64,000 bases of DNA from Clostridiales bacterium. GTDB taxonomy: Bacteria; Bacillota; Clostridia; Christensenellales; CAG-138. Under the pieces are notes generated by a model. It searched no databases, had not been told where the DNA came from, and worked only from the letters and a program-made list of their open reading frames with translations. Position 1 is the stretch's first letter. The number at the start of each line of letters is the position of its first letter. Positions 24,397 through 33,240 of the stretch are shown in pieces. Location: positions 31,284 through 95,283 of the forward strand of contig JAAYUE010000033.1 in the NCBI GenBank assembly GCA_012517905.1. The letters are read 5' to 3'. The position numbers and the translations under genes were made by a program.

Positions 24397-25434
24397 TTAC
24401 TTCTGCTCCTGATAGATGCGGTTGTGCAGATAACTCTTGAGGCGGATCACCTGCGGGTGCGGCAGGGTCTCGCCCGCCATGCGCTTGAGCAGGATCTCGC
24501 CCGCCTTTTGCCCCATCAGCTGCGTCGGCTGTTCGACGATGGAGAGCGGGGGCGAAACGATTCGGCAGAGGTCCACCGCGTCGAAGCCCACGAAGCCGAT
24601 ATCCTTGCCGAGGATGACGTTGCGCTCGTGAGCGGCGGTAACCGCGCCCATGGTCATGTCGTAGTTAGTCACGCACAGCGCCGTCGGCGGTTTTTTCATA
24701 TCCATGAAGTGGTTGAACTGCCGATAGCCGGACTCGAAGTCATACCGGCCGATCTGGATGAGATCCTCCTGCGCGCCGCCTTTGCCATGCAGGCCGCTCG
24801 AAATCTCGATGCCGTAATCTTCGAGCGCGCGACGGTAGCCGACCATGCGCTCGTTTGCCGTAGAGATGTCCAGCGGCCCCACGATGATGCCGATATGCCG
24901 GTGTCCGGCGTTGATGAGCTGCTCCACCGCGCCGTAGGTCGCGTTGAGGTTGTCGATGACGATGCTGTCGCAGACAAAGCCGGAAATCGTCCGGTCCACG
25001 AGCACCATAGGCATCTCGCTGCCGCGGGAATTGCGAATCTCGTTGAGCTCTCTTGCGGAGACGTGCTGCGCGGCAAGCACGATGCCGTCCACATTGTTGT
25101 TGCACAAAACCCGCAGTTTCTCGAGCTCGAGATCGCGGTCAAAATCATAGCTGCAGACAAACGACGTATACCCCGCCTCGCGCAGCGTCTGGTCGAGCGA
25201 AGAGAGCACGCTGCCGAAAAACGGCACGGACAGCGTAGGCATCACGACGCCGACCGTCATGGTTCGATTCGTCTTGAGGCTTCTGGCGTTTCGGTTGACC
25301 CGATACCCCAGCGCCGTCACCGCCTCGTCGATGCGCTGCCGGTTCTCGTCGCGGACATTGCCGCCGTTGAGATATTTCGAGATCGTCGCAAGCGATAATC
25401 CCGAGAATTTTGATACGTCCTTGATTGTTGACAA
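24397..25434 (-). CDS. LacI-family transcriptional repressor of the deoxysugar locus
   Basis: A 345-residue LacI/GalR regulator. The helix-turn-helix and hinge occupy the first 55 residues (STIKDVSKFSGLSLATISKYL, in part). A periplasmic-binding-protein-like effector domain follows (TVGVVMPTLSVPFFGSVL, GFVGFDAVDLCRIVSPPLS). I place the start at a TTG at 25432-25434, because an AGG element precedes it and all LacI proteins begin close to the HTH. An ATG 50 codons upstream has no ribosome site and would lie in the leader. The gene heads the fucI operon and faces the ABC transporter, and both promoters carry GAAACG sites just after the -10. The inducer is probably a deoxysugar. Confidence 0.85.
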   Translation of the reverse strand: MSTIKDVSKFSGLSLATISKYLNGGNVRDENRQRIDEAVTALGYRVNRNARSLKTNRTMTVGVVMPTLSVPFFGSVLSSLDQTLREAGYTSFVCSYDFDRDLELEKLRVLCNNNVDGIVLAAQHVSARELNEIRNSRGSEMPMVLVDRTISGFVCDSIVIDNLNATYGAVEQLINAGHRHIGIIVGPLDISTANERMVGYRRALEDYGIEISSGLHGKGGAQEDLIQIGRYDFESGYRQFNHFMDMKKPPTALCVTNYDMTMGAVTAAHERNVILGKDIGFVGFDAVDLCRIVSPPLSIVEQPTQLMGQKAGEILLKRMAGETLPHPQVIRLKSYLHNRIYQEQK

Positions 25435-25614
25435 AGTGATTACCTGCCGTACCGCCGTAGGCGGCGTTTCTACCGGTTTTTTCCGCTTGGGATGCGTCGG
25501 TGCGTGAAAATGCCCTGAAAACGGCTGCTTTTCGCTTGTTTCGCTCTGCTGTTCTGGTGAAAAATGCGTATTTCCGTCGGACATTTTCGAGTACTATTAA
25601 GGAAAGGAATATAG

Positions 25615-25666
25615 CGAAACGTTTTAGTTTCGGTTCATTCTAGCATTCCCCCAAGCGCCGTGTCAA
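25615..25666 (-). promoter_or_regulatory. Promoter and operator of the lacI-fuc operon
   Basis: On the minus strand, TTGACA (25661-25666), 18 bases, TAGAAT (25637-25642). Directly downstream CGAAAC and GTTTCG (25615-25632) form an inverted repeat with a 6-base spacer, placed over the transcription start as expected for a LacI operator. Confidence 0.65.
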
Positions 25667-25763
25667 GCAGAATCTACACGCCCTGTTGGGAATTCGTCGC
25701 CGAAACACGCGTTATTCCAGTTATTTGTAGTATTTTGCCGCTGCCGAACGTTGAAATTAGGGC

Positions 25764-25813
25764 TTGACTTCAATTGCGGCAAGTGTTACAATGCAAAAAG
25801 ATGAAACGTTTCG
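25764..25813 (+). promoter_or_regulatory. Promoter and operator of the ABC transporter operon
   Basis: TTGACT (25764-25769), 17 bases, TACAAT (25787-25792). The perfect palindrome GAAACGTTTC (25803-25812) lies at about +3 to +12 and shares its core with the operator at 25615-25632. Confidence 0.7.
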
Positions 25814-26134
25814 CTTTCGTCTTTCCAATCGGCTCCACGCGAGCAAACCAGTCAAATCACGAGAAATCGCAAAGATTCTCCGAACCAGAATCGGCCGCCG
25901 GCCGCACGCCTCCGAACCCCGTTTGCACACGACCCCCTTATATGAAAAGGAACCGGAGCGCCAAATCGCCGAGCCAGCCGAACGTATGATGATCCAACCA
26001 GAAAAAATCCCAAGGGAGCAAGGATTCGATCCGCCAAGCGCAGCGCCAGATGGTTTCTTTTTCGTCCGAAAAATCCCGGCGGCAGCGGGGCCGAACGCCG
26101 TCCCATCGCGATACCAAAAGGATGAGGTGATACT
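25814..26134 (+). other. Long leader of the sugar ABC transporter operon
   Basis: About 320 bases between the predicted transcription start and the TTG start of the ATPase. I see no gene with a ribosome site and recognise no riboswitch. A GGCCGCCGGCC-type inverted repeat lies near 25898. Confidence 0.4.
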
Positions 26135-27634
26135 TTGTCGGAACCCATATTGAAAATGACAGGGATTCAGAAGTTCTTCCCTGGCGTGCATGCGCTCGAC
26201 GGTGTGGATCTGGAGCTGTACGCGGGCGAGGTGCTCGCGCTCGTCGGCGAAAACGGCGCGGGAAAATCCACGCTGATGAAGATTCTGACGGGCATCTACG
26301 CCAAGGACGGCGGAACGATCGAACTCTTTGGCAAGGAAGTGGAAATCCACTCGCCGGCCGAAGCGCAATCCCTCGGCATCAGCATCATCCATCAGGAGCT
26401 GAACCTGCTTAAGGACCTCACGGTCGCCGAAAATATCTTCATCGGGCGCGAGTCCATGCACGGCGTCTTTTTGAATAAGAAGGAACAGAACAAAAAAGCG
26501 CAGGCGCTGCTCGACTCGCTCAACCTCAGGCTGGACGCGACCACGCCGATCAAGCGCCTCACCGTCGCCAAGCAGCAGATGGTGGAGATCGCCAAGGCGC
26601 TCTCGTTTCCAAGCACGCGCATCATGATCATGGACGAACCCTCCGCCCCGCTGACGGACGCGGAGATTCAGGAACTGTTTACGTTCATCCGCCAGCTCAA
26701 GGAAAAGGGCGTCGGCATCGTATACATTTCGCACCGCATGGACGAGCTCAAACAGATTTCGGACCGCATCACCGTCATGCGCGACGGGCATACCGTCGGC
26801 ACCGTAGGCACGGAGGAGGCGACGCTGGACCAGATCATCAAGATGATGGTCGGGCGCGTCATCTACGAAACCCCCAAGTCGAAATCCAACGTTTCGGACG
26901 ACAGCGAAATCGTGCTCGAGGTGAAAAACCTCCGTTCGGACGACGTCAAGAACGTCTCCTTCAATCTGCGCAGAGGCGAAATCCTCGGCTTTGCGGGCCT
27001 CATGGGCGCGGGCAGAACCGAGACCGTGCGCCTGCTCTTCGGGGCGGATAAGCGCGACGGCGGCGAAATCCTCATCAAAGGCAAGCCCGTGCGCATCAAT
27101 TCGCCCGTGGACGCGGTCAAGGCCGGCATCGGCTACCTCTCCGAGGACCGCAAGCAGTTCGGCCTCTGCCTCGGCCTCTCGGTTTGCGACAACACGGTGC
27201 TGCCCACGCTGGAAACCTTCAGCAAAGGCCCGTTTGTCAACGACCGCGCCGCCGTGCGCGCAACGGCGGACTATGTGGACAAAATCGGCGTCAAGACGCC
27301 CTCCGTCTCCACGTTGATCAAGTCCCTCTCCGGCGGCAATCAGCAGAAAGTCGTCATTTCCAAATGGCTGCTGCGCAACTGCGACATCCTGATCTTCGAC
27401 GAACCGACCCGCGGCATCGACGTCGGCGCGAAGAGCGAAATCTACAAGCTGATGAACCAACTGGTAACGCAGGGCAAGTCGATCATCATGATTTCCTCGG
27501 AACTTCCGGAGCTGCTGCGCATGAGCGACCGCATCGCGGTCATGAGCGAAGGGCGCCTCGTCGGCGAGCTCATGATTGAGAACGCGAATCAGGAAAACAT
27601 CATGTCATACGCAACCATGCGGGAAATGGAGTAA
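26135..27634 (+). CDS. Sugar ABC transporter ATPase (RbsA/MglA type, two nucleotide-binding domains)
   Basis: A 499-residue tandem ATPase. In the first domain Walker A is GENGAGKST (about 38-46), the signature is LTVAKQQMVEIAKAL and Walker B is IMIMDEPSAPLT; these differ slightly from the usual LS-GQQQ and DEPTAALT. The second domain has GLMGAGRTE in place of Walker A, as is normal for this family, then LSGGNQQKVVISKWL and ILIFDEPTRGID. The start is a TTG with GAGGTG 7 bases upstream. It is the first gene of an operon with permease and binding protein, divergent from the fuc genes, so it probably imports L-fucose, L-rhamnose or a related sugar. Confidence 0.93.
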   Translation: MSEPILKMTGIQKFFPGVHALDGVDLELYAGEVLALVGENGAGKSTLMKILTGIYAKDGGTIELFGKEVEIHSPAEAQSLGISIIHQELNLLKDLTVAENIFIGRESMHGVFLNKKEQNKKAQALLDSLNLRLDATTPIKRLTVAKQQMVEIAKALSFPSTRIMIMDEPSAPLTDAEIQELFTFIRQLKEKGVGIVYISHRMDELKQISDRITVMRDGHTVGTVGTEEATLDQIIKMMVGRVIYETPKSKSNVSDDSEIVLEVKNLRSDDVKNVSFNLRRGEILGFAGLMGAGRTETVRLLFGADKRDGGEILIKGKPVRINSPVDAVKAGIGYLSEDRKQFGLCLGLSVCDNTVLPTLETFSKGPFVNDRAAVRATADYVDKIGVKTPSVSTLIKSLSGGNQQKVVISKWLLRNCDILIFDEPTRGIDVGAKSEIYKLMNQLVTQGKSIIMISSELPELLRMSDRIAVMSEGRLVGELMIENANQENIMSYATMREME

Positions 27635-27639
27635 TAGCA

Positions 27640-28647
27640 ATGGAATCTATGGCGAAAAAGAAGTGGAACCTGCAGGCGCTGCTCGCGCCGCTCGCGCTGG
27701 TCATTCTTTACGTATTCTTTTCGATCTTCGGCAACAACTTCTTCTCCGTCGATATGTTCAAGAACATTCTGGAGTCGAGCTACTACATCGGCTTCATGGC
27801 CTTCGGCGTAACGTTCGTCATCATCACGGGCGGCATCGATCTTTCGATCGGCACAGTCATGATGTGTTCGGCGCTGCTCGGCGCGTTTGTGTTCAAACAA
27901 CACCAGTGGCCGCTGGCGCTGGCGCTGCTGCTCACCGTCGCCGTCGGCGCAACGTTCGGCCTAGCCAACGGCCTGCTCGTCGCCAAGCTCCGGCTGCCGC
28001 CGTTCATCGCGACGCTCGGCACGATGATGATGTCCCAGGGCGTCGGCTCCATCATCACCAAGGTGCAGTCCCAGACCTGGCCGACCGCGACGGCGGACGT
28101 CGGCGCATGGTTTAAAAAGGTCTTCATCCGCAACACGTTCTATCTGGGGGATACGAAGATCTCCGGCTTCCCCGTCGGCGCGCTGTGGCTCATCGCGTTC
28201 TTCATCATCGCGGCGCTCCTGCTGCACAAGACCAAATTCGGGCGTTACAACTTCGCCGTCGGTTCCAACGAAGAGGCCGCGCGCCTCTCGGGCATCGACG
28301 TCAGCAAGTGGAAAGTGCTCATCTATACGGTCTGCGGCCTGTTCGCGGGGCTCGGCGGCATTTTCTACGCCGCGGCCTACACCACCATCACCCCGGGCAC
28401 CGGCAACGGCCAGGAGCTCAACGCCATCGCGGGCGTCGTCATCGGTGGCACGTCCATGAGCGGCGGCTCGGGCACCATGGTCGGCACCCTCATCGGCGTA
28501 TTCATCATGAGCGTGCTCAAAAACGGTCTCTCCGCCTGCGGATTGCAGGCGCCCTGGCAAACGTTCTTCACCGGCGCGGTGGTCATCGGCGCGGTGCTGC
28601 TCGACATCCAGCGCACCAAGGCCGCAAACCGCGTGAAGAAGAGCTGA
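27640..28647 (+). CDS. Sugar ABC transporter permease (RbsC type)
   Basis: A 335-residue integral membrane protein with about 8-10 helices. The conserved permease loop GSNEEAARLSGIDVSKWKVLIY (in part) is at about 207-228, and GVVIGGTSMSGGSGTMVGTLIG (in part) near 267-288 is typical of RbsC/RhaP permeases. GGAG lies 8 bases before the ATG, overlapping the end of the ATPase gene region, so the two are coupled. It should form the membrane channel with the preceding ATPase and the binding protein encoded 295 bases downstream. The hairpin-repeat block that follows is likely to protect or process the mRNA. Confidence 0.92.
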   Translation: MESMAKKKWNLQALLAPLALVILYVFFSIFGNNFFSVDMFKNILESSYYIGFMAFGVTFVIITGGIDLSIGTVMMCSALLGAFVFKQHQWPLALALLLTVAVGATFGLANGLLVAKLRLPPFIATLGTMMMSQGVGSIITKVQSQTWPTATADVGAWFKKVFIRNTFYLGDTKISGFPVGALWLIAFFIIAALLLHKTKFGRYNFAVGSNEEAARLSGIDVSKWKVLIYTVCGLFAGLGGIFYAAAYTTITPGTGNGQELNAIAGVVIGGTSMSGGSGTMVGTLIGVFIMSVLKNGLSACGLQAPWQTFFTGAVVIGAVLLDIQRTKAANRVKKS

Positions 28648-28711
28648 GTATTTTTTGATCGACGGCTATGCCGCACACCCCGATTTTTCGGATTAGCGGC
28701 ATCGCGCCGCA

Positions 28712-28923
28712 CTGAATCTCCCTGATGGAGCGGCTTTGCCACTGTATCTATCCACGAAAGCTGATGGCGCATCGCGTCGCGCTGAATCCCCCGATAGAAC
28801 GGCCTCGCCGCTGTATCCATCCACGAAAGCTGACGGCATTTCTGCCGCGCTGAATCCCCCGATAGAGCGGCCCCGCCGCTGTATCCATCCACGAAAGCTG
28901 ACGGCATTTCTGCCGCGCTGAAT
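28712..28923 (+). repeat. Tandem 68-70-base repeats forming paired hairpins between permease and binding-protein genes
   Basis: Three units begin at 28712, 28782 and 28850 and a fourth is cut short at 28918; each opens CTGAAT. Units 2 and 3 are almost identical. Each can fold into two hairpins: AGCGG-CCCCG-CCGCT and CGGCA-TTTC-TGCCG. A decayed unit precedes at about 28655-28711. The position, before the gene that needs highest expression, fits an mRNA stabiliser or REP-like role. Confidence 0.8.
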
Positions 28924-28942
28924 AAAAAAAGGAGGAACATTC

Positions 28943-30085
28943 ATGAAGAAACTGGTCGTTATTCTACTGACGCTCGGCATGGTGCTCAGCATGTTCGCAT
29001 GCGCGGCTCCCGCCACCACCACCACCGAGGAACCCGCCGCCGCGGAAGCAACTCAGGCGCCCGCCGCGGAAGAACCCGCTGCGGAAGACACCGCGCCGAT
29101 GTACATCCCCGTCATGGCGAAGGGCTTCCAGCACCAGTTCTGGCAAGCCGTTAAGACCGGCGCAGAAGCCGCCGCGAAAGACTACGGCGTAGAGATCTAC
29201 TTTGACGGCCCGGCTTCCGAAACGGAAATCGACGCGCAGGTCAACATGGTCAAAAACGAACTGACAAAGAACCCGAAGGCGCTTGCGCTTGCCGCTCTCT
29301 CCACCGAGGCCGTCACCGAGATCCTCGAAGAGTGCGCCGAGAAGGGCATCCCGGTCATCGGCTTTGACTCCGGCGTGCCGGACGACAAGACCGGCGCCGT
29401 GAAAGCCACCGCCTCCACGAACAACGAAAACGCCGCCGCTCTGGCCGCCGAGAAGTTCAACGAGAACGCCGAACTCGTCGCCAAGATGCAGGCCGCAACC
29501 CCCGAGAACCCGGTCGTCATCGGCTGCCTGAGCCAGGATGCGGTCTCCGCCTCCGTCACCGGCCGCACCACGGGCTTCGTCAACAAGATGAAGGAAATCG
29601 CCGAAACCTACCAGCCGGGCATGGTCTCCGTGGAAGGCCACACCAAGTGGGAAAGCAAGGTTGACAACGCGGCCATCATCATCAAGGTCGAAGTCGCCGC
29701 CACCACCGAAGCGACCTCCCTGCAGACCTCCGCGAATGCGCTGCTCGCAACGCCGGGCATCGCGGCCATCTTCTGCTCCAACGAAGGCGCAGTCGTCGGC
29801 TTCCTCGCGGCCACGTCCGATGGCGAAGACCTCGCCGACGGCGGCAAATATGCCGACCTCGTCGTCGCCGGTTTCGACGCCGGCAGCGCGCAGAAGAACG
29901 CCATTCGCAATGGCTGGTTCTACGGCTCGGTCACCCAGGACCCGTACCAGATCGGCTACAAGGCCGTCGAGCTGGCGTACAAAGCCGCGATGGGCGAACC
30001 CGTTGCGGATGTTGACACCGGCGCGCAGTGGTACAACGCTGAGAACATCGACGATCCGGACATCGCTCTGCTCGTCTATGATTGA
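28943..30085 (+). CDS. Sugar-binding lipoprotein of the ABC transporter (RbsB-like)
   Basis: A 380-residue exported binding protein. The lipoprotein signal peptide ends at LSMFAC (Cys20), followed by an Ala/Glu/Thr/Pro linker to about residue 50. The type-1 periplasmic-binding fold starts PVMAKGFQHQFWQAVKTG and contains the paired-lobe motifs IPVIGFDSGVP (about 135-145) and AIFCSNEGAVVGFL (about 273-286). AGGAGG is optimal at the start. It should capture sugar outside the membrane for the RbsA/RbsC pair. The gene sits after a hairpin-repeat block and ends at a strong terminator, consistent with higher expression than the upstream genes. Confidence 0.92.
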   Translation: MKKLVVILLTLGMVLSMFACAAPATTTTEEPAAAEATQAPAAEEPAAEDTAPMYIPVMAKGFQHQFWQAVKTGAEAAAKDYGVEIYFDGPASETEIDAQVNMVKNELTKNPKALALAALSTEAVTEILEECAEKGIPVIGFDSGVPDDKTGAVKATASTNNENAAALAAEKFNENAELVAKMQAATPENPVVIGCLSQDAVSASVTGRTTGFVNKMKEIAETYQPGMVSVEGHTKWESKVDNAAIIIKVEVAATTEATSLQTSANALLATPGIAAIFCSNEGAVVGFLAATSDGEDLADGGKYADLVVAGFDAGSAQKNAIRNGWFYGSVTQDPYQIGYKAVELAYKAAMGEPVADVDTGAQWYNAENIDDPDIALLVYD

Positions 30086-30120
30086 TGCTCCTGACTCCTT
30101 AACCCAATTCTGACCCATGC

Positions 30121-30155
30121 GGAAACGGAGGGCGTACCCCCTCCGTTTTCCTTTT
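30121..30155 (+). terminator. Terminator of the sugar ABC operon
   Basis: GGAAACGGAGGG and CCCTCCGTTTTCC form a long stem followed by TTTTG, 36 bases after the stop codon. Confidence 0.85.
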
Positions 30156-30660
30156 GTCCCATCGTTTTCGGCGGATCGAATCTTCCGAAACAGCCGCGGT
30201 TCGCCGGCAAAGCGCGCAGCCTCCTCAGATGAATTCCGCCCGCATCGCGGCTGCAGCCAGGCTCGACGCCGCGTCAACGCCCCGGCGCGGCGGGCCGCGT
30301 GAAAAATGGCGCGTTTCCCACGGTTTTTTTCGCCGATTTCCCGCTGAAACGTTTGCCAACCTTGAAAAATGGGTGTATCATATATTTGGTGAAGATTGCG
30401 CGCGACACGTCGCCGCGACGGGAAAATTGCAGCAAATCGGCATATGCTTTGGGTATGGCTTCCATACAGCGGCCGATATAAAGCCGCAAATATACCGAAA
30501 AACCTGCTGTTTCGACTCCGTTTTTGCAGTTTTTCGCCCCATGCCCGTCAAATCCGCCGGCTGTGATAGGGTTGACTTGCCAAAGTTGATTCTTATATGA
30601 TATTTGCGCATAGCAATGTGATAAACGCAGTTTCAATTGAAGAAGAAAGGTGCCGAAACT
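30156..30660 (+). other. 500-base region upstream of pckG with two candidate promoters
   Basis: Candidate 1: TTGCCA (30353-30358), 17 bases, TATCAT (30376-30381); TGAAACGTTTGC overlaps its -35. Candidate 2: TTGACT (30572-30577), 18 bases, TATGAT (30596-30601), 60 bases before pckG. Between them lie hairpins such as GCGGC-CGATATAAA-GCCGC near 30470. I see no gene with a ribosome site and cannot name an RNA family. Confidence 0.4.
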
Positions 30661-32457
30661 ATGACAAACAACAAAAAGCTGCTCGCCTGGGTCAAAGAAG
30701 TCCAGGACATGTGCGAACCCGACCAGGTTTACTGGTGCGACGGTTCTCAGGGAGAAAACGACCGCCTGCTCGCCGAAATGGTGGCCAGCGGCGCCGCCAC
30801 GGCGCTGAATCCGGAAAAACGCCCCGGATGCGTTCTCTTCCGCAGCGATCCTTCGGACGTTGCGCGCGTTGAGAACAGAACGTTCATCGCGAGCGTAAAG
30901 GAAGAAGATGCGGGCCCGACCAACAACTGGATCGACCCCGCCGAGCTGAAGAAAACCATGGGCGCGCTTTATAAAGGCTGCATGCACGGCCGCACGATGT
31001 ACGTCATCCCGTTCTCGATGGGCCCCATCGGCTCGCCCATCTCCAAGATCGGCGTTGAAATCACGGACAGCGCGTATGTCGTAACCAACATGCGCATCAT
31101 GACCCGCATGGGCTCCAAGGTTCTCGAAACGCTTGGCGACGGCGAGTTCGTCCCCTGCCTCCATTCCGTCGGCGCGCCGCTGGAAAAGGGCGAAACGGAC
31201 GTCCCGTGGCCCTGCGCTCCGATCGAGCAGAAATACATCAGCCACTTCCCCGAAGAGCGCCTGATCTGGTCCTACGGCTCCGGCTACGGCGGAAACGCGC
31301 TGCTGGGCAAGAAGTGCTTCGCGCTGCGCATCGCCTCCGTGCAGGCGCGCGACGAGGGCTGGCTGGCCGAGCATATGCTCATCCTCCGCCTCACCGATCC
31401 CGAAGGCAACAAGACCTACATCACCGGCGCGTTCCCGAGCGCCTGCGGCAAGACCAACCTGGCCATGTTGATTCCGACCATCCCGGGCTGGAAGGTCGAA
31501 ACCATTGGCGACGACATCGCCTGGATGAAGTACGGCAAGGACGGCCGCCTCTATGCCATCAACCCCGAGTACGGCTTCTTCGGCGTCGCGCCGGGCACCT
31601 CGGACAGCTCCAACTACAACGCGATGCGCAGCATAGACAAGAACTCCATCTTCACCAACGTTGCGCTGACGGACGACGGAGACGTGTGGTGGGAAGGCAT
31701 CGGCCACGACGCGCCCAAGCACCTCATCGACTGGAAGGGCAAGGACTGGTCGCCCGATACCGCCGAAGCGCCCGCCGCCCATCCCAACGCCCGCTTCACC
31801 GCGCCCGCCGGGCAGTGCCCGAGCATCGCGCCTGAATGGGAAGATCCCGCCGGCGTGCCGATTTCCGCCATCCTGATCGGCGGACGCCGCCCGCACACCA
31901 TCCCGCTGGTGCACGAGAGCTTTGACTGGACGCACGGCATCTTCTCCGGCTCCATCATGGGTTCCGAGATCACCGCCGCCGCCATCTCCGCCAAGATCGG
32001 CCAGGTGCGCCGCGATCCGTTCGCCATGCTGCCGTTCATCGGCTACAACGTGTGCGACTATCTGCAGCACTGGCTCGACGTCGGCGCCAAGACCTCGCCG
32101 GACAAGCTGCCGAAGATCTTCTACGTCAACTGGTTCCGCAAGAGCGACGAAGGCAAGTTCCTCTGGCCGGGCTTCGGCGAGAACAGCCGCGTCCTCAAGT
32201 GGATCGTCGAGCGCGTCAGCGGCAAAGTGGACGCGGTCAAGAGCGCCATCGGCTACCTGCCCAAGAAGGAAGACCTCTACCTCGACGGCCTCAACGTCTC
32301 CGACGCGGCCATGGACGAGCTCTTTCATCTCGAGAAGGCGGAGTGGCAGGCGGAAGTCGAGTCCATCAAGGCGCACTACGCCAACTATGGCCCGAAGATG
32401 CCCAAAGAGCTCGTCGAGCAGCTCAAGGCCCTCGAAGAGCGCGTCAACGCGATGTAA
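30661..32457 (+). CDS. pckG: Phosphoenolpyruvate carboxykinase, GTP-dependent
   Basis: A 598-residue enzyme that interconverts oxaloacetate and PEP with GTP/GDP, at the junction of glycolysis and the C4 acids. GTP-type signatures are [16 protein letters not shown] (about 114-129), the kinase-1a loop [12 protein letters not shown] at about 259-270 with the reactive Cys, GDDIAWMK (metal site) and a terminal [22 protein letters not shown] stretch (in part) near 493-514. AAAGG precedes the ATG by 10 bases; in-frame upstream codons lack a start with a site. It has its own promoter and terminator. In anaerobes it often runs toward oxaloacetate to make succinate or to balance PEP. Confidence 0.96.
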   Translation: MTNNKKLLAWVKEVQDMCEPDQVYWCDGSQGENDRLLAEMVASGAATALNPEKRPGCVLFRSDPSDVARVENRTFIASVKEEDAGPTNNWIDPAELKKTMGALYKGCMHGRTMYVIPFSMGPIGSPISKIGVEITDSAYVVTNMRIMTRMGSKVLETLGDGEFVPCLHSVGAPLEKGETDVPWPCAPIEQKYISHFPEERLIWSYGSGYGGNALLGKKCFALRIASVQARDEGWLAEHMLILRLTDPEGNKTYITGAFPSACGKTNLAMLIPTIPGWKVETIGDDIAWMKYGKDGRLYAINPEYGFFGVAPGTSDSSNYNAMRSIDKNSIFTNVALTDDGDVWWEGIGHDAPKHLIDWKGKDWSPDTAEAPAAHPNARFTAPAGQCPSIAPEWEDPAGVPISAILIGGRRPHTIPLVHESFDWTHGIFSGSIMGSEITAAAISAKIGQVRRDPFAMLPFIGYNVCDYLQHWLDVGAKTSPDKLPKIFYVNWFRKSDEGKFLWPGFGENSRVLKWIVERVSGKVDAVKSAIGYLPKKEDLYLDGLNVSDAAMDELFHLEKAEWQAEVESIKAHYANYGPKMPKELVEQLKALEERVNAM

Positions 32458-32479
32458 GTCACGCATACGCACCTGCTCA

Positions 32480-32517
32480 AAGAGCGCATGCCCAAACGGG
32501 CACGCGCTCTTTTTTTG
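32480..32517 (+). terminator. pckG terminator
   Basis: AGAGCGC-ATGCCC-AAAC-GGGCAC-GCGCTCT stem followed by seven T, 25 bases after the stop codon. Confidence 0.9.
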
Positions 32518-32585
32518 CATAAAAAGCCTGTTTCTGCAGGGTTTTGCTTGTATATGCAAATGAAAAAATAGTTGAAACAAAATAA

Positions 32586-32614
32586 TTGACAGCCGATTTT
32601 CTTTGTGATATATT
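32586..32614 (+). promoter_or_regulatory. Promoter upstream of the zinc-ribbon gene
   Basis: TTGACA (32586-32591), 17 bases, TATATT (32609-32614). It gives a leader of about 280 bases before the start codon at 32904. Confidence 0.7.
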
Positions 32615-32645
32615 CATGCGGTATTCAAAATAATTGCTTTGACCG

Positions 32646-32696
32646 CACATGCATGCCGTTCATCCGTTATTTGATGATCGTGTGCATGTGTTTTTT
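32646..32696 (+). terminator. Terminator-like hairpin inside the zinc-ribbon gene leader
   Basis: CACATGCA (32646-32653) and TGCATGTG (32683-32690) are perfectly complementary and followed by TTTTTT, about 30 bases after the predicted transcription start and 200 bases before the gene. This suggests conditional termination. Confidence 0.5.
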
Positions 32697-32903
32697 GATA
32701 AAACCGCCAAGGCGCGAGCCGCGGTGGAATTGTTCATCGGGTCGAGGGCATCTTGATCGCACGAAAACAGACGAGCCTTTTTCGTTTTTTACGAAGCTTC
32801 AAGCCGCCACCCCAAGCAAGGATGCAACCATTCATCTAACATGAATGTGATTGAACGGGTACACCAGAACCAAAACCATCAAAAAAACGAAAGAGGTATT
32901 TCC
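32697..32903 (+). other. Rest of the zinc-ribbon gene leader
   Basis: Noncoding as far as I can see. It holds a T-rich tract around 32778-32803 and an A-rich stretch just before the ribosome site AGAGG. Confidence 0.35.
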
Positions 32904-33173
32904 ATGTTCACCGACAAAACCATCGTCTGCAAAGACTGCGGACAAAGCTTCACCTTCACCGCCAGCGAGCAGGAATTCTACGCGGAAAAGGGTTTCACCA
33001 ATGAGCCCCAGCGCTGCAAGTCCTGCCGTACGGCCCGCAAGCAGAGCTCGCCCCGCGGCGGCGATCGTCAGATGTACGATGCGATCTGCGCAGGCTGCGG
33101 CAAACCCTGCAAGGTTCCCTTCCAGCCCCGCTCGGATCGTCCGGTCTACTGCAGCGATTGCTTCCGTAAGTAA
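32904..33173 (+). CDS. Small zinc-ribbon protein with two CxxC pairs and a third cluster
   Basis: An 89-residue cytoplasmic protein. The first ribbon is CKDCGQSF (C10, C13) paired with CKSC (about C38, C41). A second is CAGCGKPC (about 63-70) paired with CSDC near the C-terminus. This is the common probable zinc-ribbon protein of Clostridia, of unknown function. AGAGG precedes the ATG at 32904; an upstream in-frame ATG at 32841 has a weaker site. The long leader with an internal terminator-like hairpin, and a DEAD-box helicase with a similar leader next door, suggest an RNA-related or stress-induced role. That is inference. Confidence 0.85.
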   Translation: MFTDKTIVCKDCGQSFTFTASEQEFYAEKGFTNEPQRCKSCRTARKQSSPRGGDRQMYDAICAGCGKPCKVPFQPRSDRPVYCSDCFRK

Positions 33174-33219
33174 TTCGCAAGAAGCAAACAAAGCGCCTTT
33201 CTTCGGAAGGGCGTTTTTT
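33154..33219 (+). repeat. Direct repeat copy A (gene 3' end plus terminator)
   Basis: 66 bases that include the last codons, stop and terminator of the zinc-ribbon gene. They recur at 33275-33340 with two mismatches. The second copy has lost the stop codon (TAA read as GAA). Confidence 0.85.
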
Positions 33220-33220
33220 T
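33194..33220 (+). terminator. Terminator of the zinc-ribbon gene (UUCG tetraloop)
   Basis: CGCCTTTC-TTCG-GAAGGGCG followed by seven T; the stem closes on a UUCG tetraloop. A second copy lies at 33315-33340. Confidence 0.9.
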
Positions 33221-33240
33221 CGTTCACGAACTCTCTTTTT

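Noticed and set aside
25435..25584. A 50-residue N-terminal extension of the first LacI protein
   Set aside because: The upstream ATG has no ribosome site and LacI proteins begin at the HTH. A TTG at 25432-25434 fits better.
25801..25989. Leader peptide gene before the sugar ABC operon
   Set aside because: The ATG at 25801 lies at the predicted transcription start, inside the operator, without room for a ribosome site.
28655..28923. CRISPR array
   Set aside because: The units are adjacent and 68-70 bases long without unique spacers, and there are no cas genes. They are tandem hairpin repeats.
30345..30358. CcpA cre site upstream of pckG
   Set aside because: TGAAACGTTTGCCA has a shifted centre and does not match the CG core of the cre consensus.
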